Positions 34,777 through 41,820 of a stretch of 55,236 bases of DNA are shown piece by piece; the stretch's first letter is position 1, and every line of letters starts with the position of its first letter. This DNA is from Lachnospiraceae bacterium (lineage in GTDB: Bacteria; Bacillota; Clostridia; Lachnospirales; Lachnospiraceae). The notes beneath the pieces are model-generated. The model worked only from the letters and a program-made list of their open reading frames with translations, ran no database searches and was not told the origin of the DNA. The position numbers and the translations under genes are program-made. The stretch spans positions 1-55,236 of the forward strand of contig QXWV01000130.1 of NCBI GenBank assembly GCA_009911195.1, written 5' to 3'.

Positions 34777-34804
34777 AATATATTGTCAGAATATTCTCAC
34801 AGCC
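34777..34804. repeat. Dispersed intergenic repeat, copy B (28-bp identical core)
   Basis: Identical over 28 bases to 109-136 and similar over about 30 more bases to the left (here GCAATGTTTGGCA and AGCTTTG). It lies between the divergent GNAT and cyclophilin genes. The left flank contains a TTGGCATGCCAA palindrome (34754-34765). Confidence 0.7.
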
Positions 34805-34908
34805 CACCCTCCCGCAATTGACTTATTCACCCTATTTACTAATCCGTTATTTTCGTCTACAATATAACAGTATCATAAAACAAACTATCACAGAAGGGAA
34901 GCAAAACA

Positions 34909-35430
34909 ATGGCACAGAATCCGATTGTCACTTTTACAATGGAAAATGGGGATGTTATCAAAGCGGAATTATATCCCGAGACAGCACCCAATACAGTAAA
35001 CAATTTTATCTCTTTAATCAACAGAAATTTTTATGACGGCCTGATTTTCCACCGTGTTATCCGCGGCTTTATGATTCAGGGCGGCGACCCGGAAGGTTCT
35101 GGGATGGGCGGCCCCGGCTACGGCATTAAAGGTGAATTCGCCCAAAATGGCGTGTCCAATGATTTGAAACATACGGAAGGTGTCCTTTCTATGGCCAGGA
35201 GCATGCACCCTGATTCCGCCGGCTCACAGTTCTTCATTATGCATAAAACAAGCCCGCATCTTGACGGCGCATACGCGGCGTTTGGAAAGGTAATCGAAGG
35301 GATGGACGCAGTAAACCGCATCGCCGAAACGGATACCGATTATTCCGACAGACCCAGGGAAGACCAGATAATGAAAAGCGTTACTGTAGAATGCTTTGGG
35401 GTAGAATATCCGGAACCGGAGAAGGTGTAA
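34909..35430 (+). CDS. Cyclophilin-type peptidyl-prolyl cis-trans isomerase
   Basis: Cytoplasmic cyclophilin of 173 aa that catalyses proline isomerisation in folding proteins. Typical bacterial cyclophilin motifs are ELYPETAPNTVNNFI, IFHRVIRGFMIQGGDP (catalytic Arg and the FMIQGGD block), GEFAQNGVSNDLKHTEGVLSMARS (in parts) and SAGSQFFIMHKTSPHLDGAYAAFGKV. There is no signal peptide. An AAGGGAAG site precedes ATG 34909. It is monocistronic, ending at a run of hairpins. Confidence 0.95.
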   Translation: MAQNPIVTFTMENGDVIKAELYPETAPNTVNNFISLINRNFYDGLIFHRVIRGFMIQGGDPEGSGMGGPGYGIKGEFAQNGVSNDLKHTEGVLSMARSMHPDSAGSQFFIMHKTSPHLDGAYAAFGKVIEGMDAVNRIAETDTDYSDRPREDQIMKSVTVECFGVEYPEPEKV

Positions 35431-35454
35431 ACCAGCCCAAAAGAAAGGCTAAAA

Positions 35455-35525
35455 AAGTGTCTTCGACACTTCATGAAGAACCTTCGGTTCTTCGTCAATT
35501 TATATCCGTCTGGCGACGGAATTTC
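35455..35525 (+). terminator. Three consecutive hairpins after the cyclophilin gene
   Basis: AAGTGTC-TTC-GACACTT (35455-35471), GAAGAACC-TTC-GGTTCTTC (35475-35493) and TCCGTC-TGGC-GACGGA (35505-35520) lie in a row. The third is followed by ATTTCCTATA and resembles the terminator at 6746-6767, including its flanks. The first two share UUC triloops with the hairpin at 17577. Together they separate the cyclophilin from the convergent nuclease remnant. Confidence 0.75.
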
Positions 35526-36497
35526 CTATAAGGTAAAAAAAGCAGCGGCATTTCGATTCTGCCGCTGCCTGTCCTTTTCATCAATTTGTGCAAGGGCATT
35601 TGCCAACGTCTGCTCCAAATCTTTTTCTTTTCTCGGTTTGTACACCTTGAATTCAATGATGTAGGCATAATCATTCTCTTTATCCCGTGGCTTCAATATG
35701 ATATCATAGCGCCCAAATCCGCTTTCTCTGTTGGATTTAATGGTAAATCTTCCCGCCAGGTCCACAATCAAGCCCAAAACAAATCCATGGTAAAACCGCT
35801 CTGGGGCATCTTTTGATGATGCACTTTTTGACACATCAAAATTTGAGAAACTCGCAAGTGCGATGTCATTCATAAACTCGTTCATGGACTCCACATCATC
35901 CATCAGCATTGCCTTAATGAAATCATTATATGGAATATGTGCATTATCCTTAAACCAACTGTCCACCATGTTTTTAAACATCATGGCAACTTCCTTATTT
36001 GTAAGCATCAGCATATAGCATTCCTCTTTATATTCCCCTATAGTTTCCACTTCAAGAACCTTTAAATATCCTGTCGCCAGCAGCAGGCTCCAAACTGCAT
36101 TTGCACTGTATCCCAGTTGATGAAAGATAATCTGCTCGCGCCATACTTCCCCCTTTTTTTTAATAAATGATGTGATAGACCAGGGATTATAGATATCCGT
36201 ATAGCTTCCAAATGTAAATCCATCGTACCAGGATTTTACATTTTCTTTCTCGCTTCCAAGCCCCATATCATCCAGAACGCCAAACACCTCATCCTCCGTG
36301 AAGCCGAATGAAGCTGCAAACTCGTTCGAGGTTGTTGTAACCACATCTAGGTTATTTAAGCCTGAAAAAATACTTTCTTTTGAAATCCTTGTAATTCCTG
36401 TTATGATTCCGCGGTATAAATGCGGATTCGTCTCGAATGTATTGTCAAAAAAGCTTCGGAAAAACCCCACTGCTTCATCCCAGGGCCATGCAAAGGA
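35526..36497 (-). pseudogene. AAA-ATPase-like/PD-(D/E)XK nuclease family remnant
   Basis: This matches the large family of clostridial and Bacteroidetes proteins with an N-terminal AAA-ATPase-like domain and a C-terminal PD-(D/E)XK nuclease domain (normally about 520-580 aa). Retained parts are WDEAVGFFRSFFDNTF, YRGIITGITRISKESIFSGL, SWYDGFTFG, IYNPWSI, AVWSLLLATGYLKV, ESGFGRYDIIL and YAYIIEFKVYK (nuclease core Asp and Glu-x-Lys). Missing are the whole P-loop half, about 60 residues between the IYNPWSI and WSLLLATGYLK blocks, and the native C-terminus. A stop closes the frame at 36500. It is a decayed copy, not functional as an ATPase. Confidence 0.75.
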
Positions 36498-36873
36498 CTA
36501 GGCCGCCCATCTTATGCCGGAATCCTATCACCTTCCAAATATCCTCATCGGTCAATCCTTCCGTTCATATTTTGTTCATATTGATTTAAAAAAAACTTAA
36601 ATTCATTCTCATTCTTTAGACATTTCTTTTGCATATACTAAATTCATAAGATACACAAACAAAAAACATGCTAGCCAGAGTTAATTGATTTTTTAAATAA
36701 CTTTTTCATAATAAATGCCAAGTAAAGAAAACTTTACTTGGCATCCTCCCTTTTTGGGGCAAATCGCCCGTTAAGGCTGGACGCCAAAAGAATTTCAAAG
36801 CTTTTAGATATTCGATTTACAAATCCATATAAAATTCCGCAATAATTTCTTGAAAATTTTGTCAATTTTCTCA
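36498..36873. other. Intergenic region before the alanine symporter promoter
   Basis: About 375 AT-rich bases without a gene. It holds one long perfect hairpin (36715-36744) and, just after it, a second potential pairing of TTTTGG (36751-36756) with GCCAAAA (36782-36788) enclosing GGCAAATCGCCC. No known riboswitch was recognised, although the paired, loop-rich stretch 36715-36790 is worth a covariance search. Confidence 0.4.
36715..36744. terminator. 13-bp perfect hairpin in intergenic DNA
   Basis: ATGCCAAGTAAAG and CTTTACTTGGCAT pair perfectly around AAAA. It is followed by CCTCCCTTTTTGG on plus and by TTATTATGAAAAAG on minus, so it could be a weak terminator in either direction. No gene obviously needs it on either side. 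Confidence 0.6.
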
Positions 36874-36902
36874 TTGACTTTACTATAGTAAAGTAATAAA
36901 AT
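36874..36902 (+). promoter_or_regulatory. Promoter of the alanine symporter gene
   Basis: TTGACT (36874-36879), 17 bases, TAAAAT (36897-36902). The spacer is almost entirely an 18-bp palindrome (next entry). Transcription would start near 36909, immediately before the leader terminator hairpin. Confidence 0.8.
36877..36894. promoter_or_regulatory. 18-bp palindromic operator within the promoter
   Basis: ACTTTACTA-TAGTAAAGT is a perfect 18-bp palindrome lying between the -35 and -10 boxes. A protein bound there would exclude RNA polymerase. No regulator gene is adjacent, so the binding protein is unknown. Confidence 0.75.
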
Positions 36903-36913
36903 AATGATATTAC

Positions 36914-36943
36914 AAAGAGCGTAATGATAAGCGCTCTTTTTTT
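36914..36943 (+). terminator. Leader terminator/attenuator of the symporter gene
   Basis: AAAGAGCG and CGCTCTTT form an 8-bp stem with a 10-base loop, running into seven T residues (36937-36943). It would end the transcript about 30 bases after the start, ahead of the symporter's ribosome binding site, so expression requires readthrough or a competing structure. Confidence 0.75.
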
Positions 36944-36985
36944 GATATTTTACATATGATTATATTTTTATGAAGGAGGTGTATC

Positions 36986-37015
36986 ATGATATGGGCGGCT
37001 AGTGCCTTATCATGA
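36986..37015 (+). CDS. Nine-residue upstream ORF (leader peptide MIWAASALS)
   Basis: The only good ribosome binding site in the leader, AAGGAGG (36973-36979), is placed six bases before ATG 36986, not before the symporter ATG. The frame encodes Met-Ile-Trp-Ala-Ala-Ser-Ala-Leu-Ser and stops at TGA 37013-37015. The symporter ATG (37022) is in the same frame, two codons after the stop. Three of nine codons specify alanine. Ribosomes would have to reinitiate or read through to make the symporter. The uORF is seen directly; its regulatory role is inferred. Confidence 0.65.
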   Translation: MIWAASALS

Positions 37016-37021
37016 AAATGT

Positions 37022-38470
37022 ATGGATGGATTTCTTCAAATTGTAACAAGTATCAACGGCGTCCTTAACGATTTTATATGGGGGCCGGTCATGCTGGTTA
37101 TTTTTCTTGCCGTGGGCCTTATGTTCACCGTTCGCACAAAAGTATTCCAGATATCCCATTTCAAATACTGGATAGATGTCACTTTTCTCCAGTTGTTTAA
37201 AAAGGATTCGGCCCATGTCAGGAAAACCGATGACAAACATGCCATATCCCAGTTCCAGTCTCTTTGTACTGCCTTGGCAGCTACTATTGGCGTAGGGAAT
37301 ATTTCCGGTGTGGCGGTGGCCCTCGCATTAGGCGGGCCAGGCGCTATCTTCTGGATGTGGCTGTCCGCTTTCCTTGGAATGATGACCAATTACGCCGAAA
37401 ATACTTTAGGTATCAAATACCGTTATAAGAACGAAAAAGGCGATTGGGTTGGCGGCGCCATGATTTATATCGAAAGAGGTCTGGGGTGGAAATGGCTTGC
37501 CGTTATATTCTCCGTTTTCTGTGTGCTGGCCTCCTTTGGTATTGGCAATATGTCCCAGGGCAATGAAATTGCCAACGGGCTTTACAATTCCTTTTCCGTT
37601 CCCAAATGGGCTACCGCGCTTATCGTAATGCTTTTGGCGGGCCTTGTTATCGTCGGAGGCATCAAACGAATCGCTTCTGTTACAGAAAAGTTGGTGCCTT
37701 TTATGGCCATTACATATATCATCGGCGCCCTTGTAGTAATATTTGCCAATGCTTCCGCCATTCCAGATGCCTTCGGCTCCATCTTTGGAAACGCATTTCG
37801 CCTTTCTTCCATGGGTGGCGGCATCGCCGGTTTCACCATTATGATTGCCATGAGAAGGGGAATTTCCAGAGGTGTATTCTCCAATGAAGCGGGTCTTGGC
37901 TCTTCCGTTATGGTCCACTCCGCTTCCAATGTAAAAGAACCTGTTGTACAGGGTATGTGGGGAATCTTTGAAGTATTTGCCGATACTTTGGTGGTATGTA
38001 CTTTGACTGCCCTTACCATCCTCACTTCCGGCGTTTATGATTACACAGAATATGCAAAATATATCGGCACTGATTTACCGGAAACATTAAAAAGCGGCGT
38101 TGCCCTTACCAGTTCAGCCTTTGAATCCGTATTCGGTTCCGTAGGCGGCGGCTTTATCTCCATCGCCGTTATGCTCTTCGCCTTCTCCACCATCTTAGGC
38201 TGGTCCTACTACGGGGAGAGGGGCATTGAGTATCTTTTCGGCCTAAAAGCTGTACCGGTATATAAATTAATCTTCATCCTCATTATCTTTATTGGATGCA
38301 ACGCTTCATTGAAGCTGGTAGTAGATATCTCTGATACGTTCAATGGATTTATGGCCCTGCCCAACTTAATCGCCGTCACCCTTCTGTCCGGCCAGGTAAT
38401 TGCCCTGACGAAGGAATATATCGCCAAGGTGAAGGCGGGGAAAGAAACCGTTGGTGGGGACGAAATGTAG
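37022..38470 (+). CDS. alsT: Sodium:alanine/glycine symporter, AGCS family
   Basis: Integral membrane transporter of 482 aa with about 11 helices, taking up alanine or glycine with sodium. Family features are ENTLGIKYRYKN, GNISGVAVALALGGPGAIFW, GGIKRIASVTEKLVPFMA, RRGISRGVFSNEAGLGSS (the AGCS signature region, in parts) and STILGWSYYGERGIEYLFG. The first residues (MDGFLQIVTSINGVLNDFIWGP) resemble normal AGCS starts, which supports ATG 37022 even though it lacks its own ribosome binding site. Expression seems tightly gated by an operator palindrome, a leader terminator and a tiny upstream ORF. A very long inverted repeat follows the stop. Confidence 0.93.
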   Translation: MDGFLQIVTSINGVLNDFIWGPVMLVIFLAVGLMFTVRTKVFQISHFKYWIDVTFLQLFKKDSAHVRKTDDKHAISQFQSLCTALAATIGVGNISGVAVALALGGPGAIFWMWLSAFLGMMTNYAENTLGIKYRYKNEKGDWVGGAMIYIERGLGWKWLAVIFSVFCVLASFGIGNMSQGNEIANGLYNSFSVPKWATALIVMLLAGLVIVGGIKRIASVTEKLVPFMAITYIIGALVVIFANASAIPDAFGSIFGNAFRLSSMGGGIAGFTIMIAMRRGISRGVFSNEAGLGSSVMVHSASNVKEPVVQGMWGIFEVFADTLVVCTLTALTILTSGVYDYTEYAKYIGTDLPETLKSGVALTSSAFESVFGSVGGGFISIAVMLFAFSTILGWSYYGERGIEYLFGLKAVPVYKLIFILIIFIGCNASLKLVVDISDTFNGFMALPNLIAVTLLSGQVIALTKEYIAKVKAGKETVGGDEM

Positions 38471-38566
38471 GGGCATACTGTATTTAGGGCTGCCATGTTT
38501 TGCAGGCTTCGGTTTAGAAAAGCCCCTGCAAAACATGCAGCCCCCAAATACAATAACAATATGCCC
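38471..38566. repeat. 96-bp near-perfect inverted repeat after the symporter gene
   Basis: The left arm GGGCATACTGTATTT, GGGCTGC, CATGTTTTGCAGG pairs with the right arm CCTGCAAAACATG, GCAGCCC, AAATACA and TATGCCC, leaving a 17-base loop (CTTCGGTTTAGAAAAGC). Only a few bases are unpaired on either side. It starts at the symporter stop and ends 24 bases before the convergent membrane-protein gene. It lacks a T run, so it is not a simple terminator; it would form a very stable RNA hairpin. Confidence 0.8.
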
Positions 38567-38590
38567 CTGACAGACACATCTCCAGCTATC

Positions 38591-39400
38591 CTACATCCAA
38601 TTCACCGTATCATTAGAAGAATGGAATTCCATCGGCTGCTGCAGCGCACTTTCTTTCAAATGCTGTATTACCCTCACCAGGATAAAAATCGAAAGCCCGA
38701 AATTAATCACCCAGAAATAGGGAATATTAAACGGCAGGTACGATATCGCTGCCTTAATCGCCAAAGGCAGAACCCTGCTGTAAATACCAAGAAGGTAAAG
38801 CTGCCCAAAGGTAAGCTGGTATTTCATGCAGGATGCTACTATCATCCCGATTAATGCTACAAAAAGCACGCCGAAGAAAAAGAATGCAGTCATGAATATG
38901 TATGCAATAACCATGCAAACCACAATAACCACATAAATGGAAGGCACTAATGCCATAAGGTCATCCTTGGAATATTCCAAATCCAGTTCATCGAAGTAAT
39001 ACTGCTGCATAGTTCCGTTATTTTTAAAAATAACTTTTTCCGAGTCTATCAAAATCACCTGGCTATAGCTGTAATAATAAGGTGCCAGTTCGTCTACATC
39101 ATAAAACACTTCATCCGGATTCGTATCAATCCAAACACAGGTATCCCCATCATCTACCTCGATGACATCATCTACCCACAGCACACCGTCCTCCAGTTTG
39201 AAATCCGGTACTACCTCCTGGATTGCATCGGACAAACCCAGTCCATTCATCTGGAAGAAGGGTACTATCATTGTAAGCAGGAAATAAAGAAGCATTAGCA
39301 CTACACCAAACAAAAATACTTTCGATTTCCTGTTATTCAAAAACTCTTTATAGCTCTTAAAATTATAAACAGCCAATCCCATTTCCTTAAAAATATTCAT
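38591..39400 (-). CDS. DUF1189-like integral membrane protein
   Basis: A 269-aa membrane protein. The N-terminal cytoplasmic segment (FKEMGLAVYNFKSYKEFLNNRK) precedes a first helix (about 27-48). A large extracellular domain follows (about 50-150) rich in Asp, Glu and Tyr, with VWVDDVIEVDDGDTCVWIDT (in parts) and APYYYSYSQVILIDSEKVIF. Three to four C-terminal helices (about 153-250) come next. The pattern is that of DUF1189 family proteins, whose function is unknown. ATG 39400 follows an AGGACGTC-type weak site. It is downstream of another small membrane-protein gene on the same strand. Confidence 0.7.
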   Translation of the reverse strand: MNIFKEMGLAVYNFKSYKEFLNNRKSKVFLFGVVLMLLYFLLTMIVPFFQMNGLGLSDAIQEVVPDFKLEDGVLWVDDVIEVDDGDTCVWIDTNPDEVFYDVDELAPYYYSYSQVILIDSEKVIFKNNGTMQQYYFDELDLEYSKDDLMALVPSIYVVIVVCMVIAYIFMTAFFFFGVLFVALIGMIVASCMKYQLTFGQLYLLGIYSRVLPLAIKAAISYLPFNIPYFWVINFGLSIFILVRVIQHLKESALQQPMEFHSSNDTVNWM

Positions 39401-39434
39401 GCTTTATGACGTCCTTTCTACTATCCTCATATTC

Positions 39435-39908
39435 CTAATAAGTCGAAAGTATGGCTAGGGCAATGCCAAATACAATTCCCAATGCCGCCGCTAAAATAAC
39501 AATATCCAACAGAACCCTGACTACTACATTTATTTTCCTGTTGCAGGAAACGGAATATGTAGCCATCAAACCTATGACTGCCACCAAAGCACCTATTGCC
39601 CCGTTCAAGCAGTTGATAAAATGCAGCACCACAAATATCCATGCCCATCCCGGCAGTTTCTGCGGCACATAATCTTCTCCTGTAGCACAATCCTTGTCAT
39701 CAATAATCAGCCTGGCGCTGCCCATCATATTTACCACTAAAAGAGCCATTTTAGAGCCTACCGGCACACGGTATTCCGAATTGAAAAAACCTCTTTTATT
39801 GTACAGTTTCCTAAACTTATACGCTTCTCCATTGACCAATACTTTTGCACCCCTGCGTTCAACCGTATAAGCCTTTTCGTCAACTCTGACATCCCATTTT
39901 TTACCCAC
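39435..39908 (-). CDS. Small membrane protein with cytoplasmic N-terminal domain
   Basis: A 157-aa protein with no recognised family. The first 75 residues form a beta-rich soluble domain (VRVDEKAYTVERRGAKVLVNG, YRVPVGSKMALLVVNMMGSARLIIDD in parts). Two hydrophobic segments (about 88-115 and 128-154) follow. It is 34 bases upstream of the DUF1189-like gene on the same strand, so the two may form an operon and complex. AGAGTGGG precedes ATG 39908. Nothing indicates a substrate or role. Confidence 0.65.
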   Translation of the reverse strand: MGKKWDVRVDEKAYTVERRGAKVLVNGEAYKFRKLYNKRGFFNSEYRVPVGSKMALLVVNMMGSARLIIDDKDCATGEDYVPQKLPGWAWIFVVLHFINCLNGAIGALVAVIGLMATYSVSCNRKINVVVRVLLDIVILAAALGIVFGIALAILSTY

Positions 39909-40112
39909 TCTTTTACCCTCCGAAAATTATTATTTTAAATCGGGTAGGGGAATAATTTTTCTCCTACCCGCCGCGCGCCCTGTGCGCCGCATAGCGGCTT
40001 GTTTCCTCTGCACGGGGCTGTGCAATCAAGCAGGGAAGAGCCATCTTCCCCTACCCGTGCGCCGGGTGTCCGTCAGCTTGCTGACACATTTCATTTGGAC
40101 GCCCGTGTGCAT
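39909..40112. other. GC-rich hairpin-dense intergenic region
   Basis: About 200 bases with repeated complementary blocks: GGGTAGGGG and CCTACCC (39939-39970), GGGAAGA and TCTTCCC with CCCCTACCC (40035-40058), and GTCAGC with GCTGAC (40072-40083). The CCTACCC/GGGTAGG words occur three times and allow alternative pairings. No gene is visible. It may be a processed 3' structural region or a decayed repeat element. Confidence 0.45.
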
Positions 40113-40143
40113 AAAAAGGCTGTCCACAACGGGCAGCCCTTTT
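40113..40143 (-). terminator. Terminator of the aldolase gene fba
   Basis: On the minus strand AAAAGGGCTG and CAGCCTTTTT pair around an 11-base loop and the hairpin ends in a TTTTT run, 20 bases after the fba stop. It is a standard rho-independent terminator. Confidence 0.85.
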
Positions 40144-40162
40144 ATCTTACATACTTTACTTC

Positions 40163-41026
40163 TTAAGCTTTTCCTACAGAGCCAAATAATTCCATTTTTT
40201 CTTTTACTGTCTGTTTGATTGCTTCGAAACCAGGAGCAAGCAGTTTACGCGGGTCAAATCCTTTACCCTGCAAATCCTTGCCATCTTCCACATATTTACG
40301 TGTAGCTGCTGCAAAAGCAAGCTGGCACTCTGTATTAACGTTAATCTTTGCTACACCCAAGCTGATTGCTTTCTTAATCATGTCAGCCGGAATGCCTGTG
40401 CCGCCGTGAAGTACCAGAGGCATTTCCCCTGTCAACTGCTGGATAGCATCCAATGTCTCAAAGGACAGCCCCTGCCAGTTTTCAGGATATTTACCATGGA
40501 TGTTGCCAATGCCTGCTGCCAGGAAATCAATGCCCAAATCTGCAATTTCCTTGCACTCATTCGGGTCTGCACATTCGCCCATACCAACTACGCCGTCTTC
40601 TTCGCCGCCTATTGAGCCTACTTCTGCTTCGATAGAGATTCCTTTGTCATGAGCAGCAGCAACCAGTTCTTTTGTCTTCGCTACGTTTTCATCAATCGGA
40701 TAATGGGAGCCATCGAACATAACGGATGAAAATCCTGCTTCGATGCATTTATAGCAGTGTTCATAGCTGCCGTGGTCCAAATGAAGGGCTACCGGAACAG
40801 TAATGTTCTGGTCTTTGATAAGGCCATTAACCATACCAACTACTACGTCATATCCGCCCATGTATTTGCCTGCACCTTCGGATACACCGAGGATAACAGG
40901 GGAGTTATTTTCCTGAGCCGTCAAAAGAATAGCCTTTGTCCACTCAAGATTGTTGATGTTAAACTGTCCTACTGCATAGTGGCCAGCTTTTGCTTTTTGA
41001 AGCATTTCTGCTGCTGATACTAACAT
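40163..41026 (-). CDS. fba: Class II fructose-1,6-bisphosphate aldolase
   Basis: Zinc-dependent aldolase, 287 aa, that reversibly splits fructose-1,6-bisphosphate into dihydroxyacetone phosphate and glyceraldehyde-3-phosphate in glycolysis. Motifs are GQFNINNLEWTKAIL, VALHLDHGSYEHC (catalytic Asp and zinc His), SVMFDGSHYPIDEN, EAEVGSIGGEEDG, GIGNIHGKYP (zinc His), LVLHGGTGIP (zinc His) and KINVNTECQ. ATG 41026 is chosen because GGAGGT lies eight bases upstream; the frame also opens at 41041. Codon choice looks adapted for high expression. It has its own terminator. A TATAAT with a weak -35 lies upstream but was not scored as a promoter. Confidence 0.95.
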   Translation of the reverse strand: MLVSAAEMLQKAKAGHYAVGQFNINNLEWTKAILLTAQENNSPVILGVSEGAGKYMGGYDVVVGMVNGLIKDQNITVPVALHLDHGSYEHCYKCIEAGFSSVMFDGSHYPIDENVAKTKELVAAAHDKGISIEAEVGSIGGEEDGVVGMGECADPNECKEIADLGIDFLAAGIGNIHGKYPENWQGLSFETLDAIQQLTGEMPLVLHGGTGIPADMIKKAISLGVAKINVNTECQLAFAAATRKYVEDGKDLQGKGFDPRKLLAPGFEAIKQTVKEKMELFGSVGKA

Positions 41027-41118
41027 TTCATTTACCTCCATATGATGATTTTGTAGAATTTCCTAGAGATATTATAATACATTCTTTTTAAAAAGGAAAT
41101 AGTTTATTGCTTTTTATA

Positions 41119-41733
41119 TTACTTCAACTTCATACAGTGCTGCCAAACTGTATCTACCCCCAGGTATATCCCATACCCGAGGAACGTTCCAAGCACGTTC
41201 CCCAACAAATCATCCCATTCCATCAGCCCTCTTTGAAGTATCAGTTGAGACAGTTCGACGGTAAGGGATATAAAAAAGCCGGTCAGCATCGTCAGGGCGA
41301 ATACTTTTTTCTTCCTCCGTTTCCCATGTCTTATTAATATAGGCGCTAACATTCCTACCGGTAAGAAAAGGATATAATTCAGTATAATTTCAATCCAAAG
41401 ATAGGCGGAACCGTTTAAAGCACGCTTGTAACTCCAAAGAAACGTAAGCTCATATTGCGGACTGCTGTACCTTGGCCGAAATGCAATGGTATACAAATAC
41501 AGCAGATAGCCATATATGGACAGCCCTGCGGCAGCAAAAGGTTTCCCTTTGCTATACTTGTTTTTCGGGTAAAATATTTGAACAGCAAAAAAAGCAGCCA
41601 TACCTACTAAAACACATATCGCCGCATTTTTTGTACTAAAACTATGATAAAATCTTACGAACAGCCTGCGGAAGTAATAATAGTTTTCTTCCGAAAGCAG
41701 TTCTACGCCTATGTTATGGAAGAATCGCCGCAC
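41119..41733 (-). CDS. VanZ-like family membrane protein
   Basis: A 204-aa membrane protein with about five helices and the VanZ-family pattern: IILNYILFLPVGMLAPIL followed by a basic loop (GKRRKKK), then GFFISLTVELSQLIL, RGLMEWDDLLGNVLGTFLGY. The conserved E-x-x-Q and D-D-x-x-N-x-x-G motifs are present. VanZ-like proteins are linked to teicoplanin tolerance and envelope functions, but most are uncharacterised. It lies at the downstream end of the polysaccharide locus, separated by 87 bases, and may be unrelated to it. Confidence 0.8.
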   Translation of the reverse strand: MRRFFHNIGVELLSEENYYYFRRLFVRFYHSFSTKNAAICVLVGMAAFFAVQIFYPKNKYSKGKPFAAAGLSIYGYLLYLYTIAFRPRYSSPQYELTFLWSYKRALNGSAYLWIEIILNYILFLPVGMLAPILIRHGKRRKKKVFALTMLTGFFISLTVELSQLILQRGLMEWDDLLGNVLGTFLGYGIYLGVDTVWQHCMKLK

Positions 41734-41820
41734 AGGAAGCGGAATTACGGATTTTATATTAATGGTGCATGACCTCCCTCAAAGACTGTTTCTCTATTTT
41801 AAATTATAACACCTTTCGCT

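Noticed and set aside
36986-37021. Selenocysteine insertion at the in-frame TGA before the symporter
   Set aside because: AGCS symporters do not use selenocysteine and the downstream ATG gives a normal N-terminus; no SECIS-like hairpin directly follows the TGA.
41042-41110. Promoter of fba
   Set aside because: A TATAAT is present on the minus strand but the -35 position reads TTTCCT-like; too weak to list.
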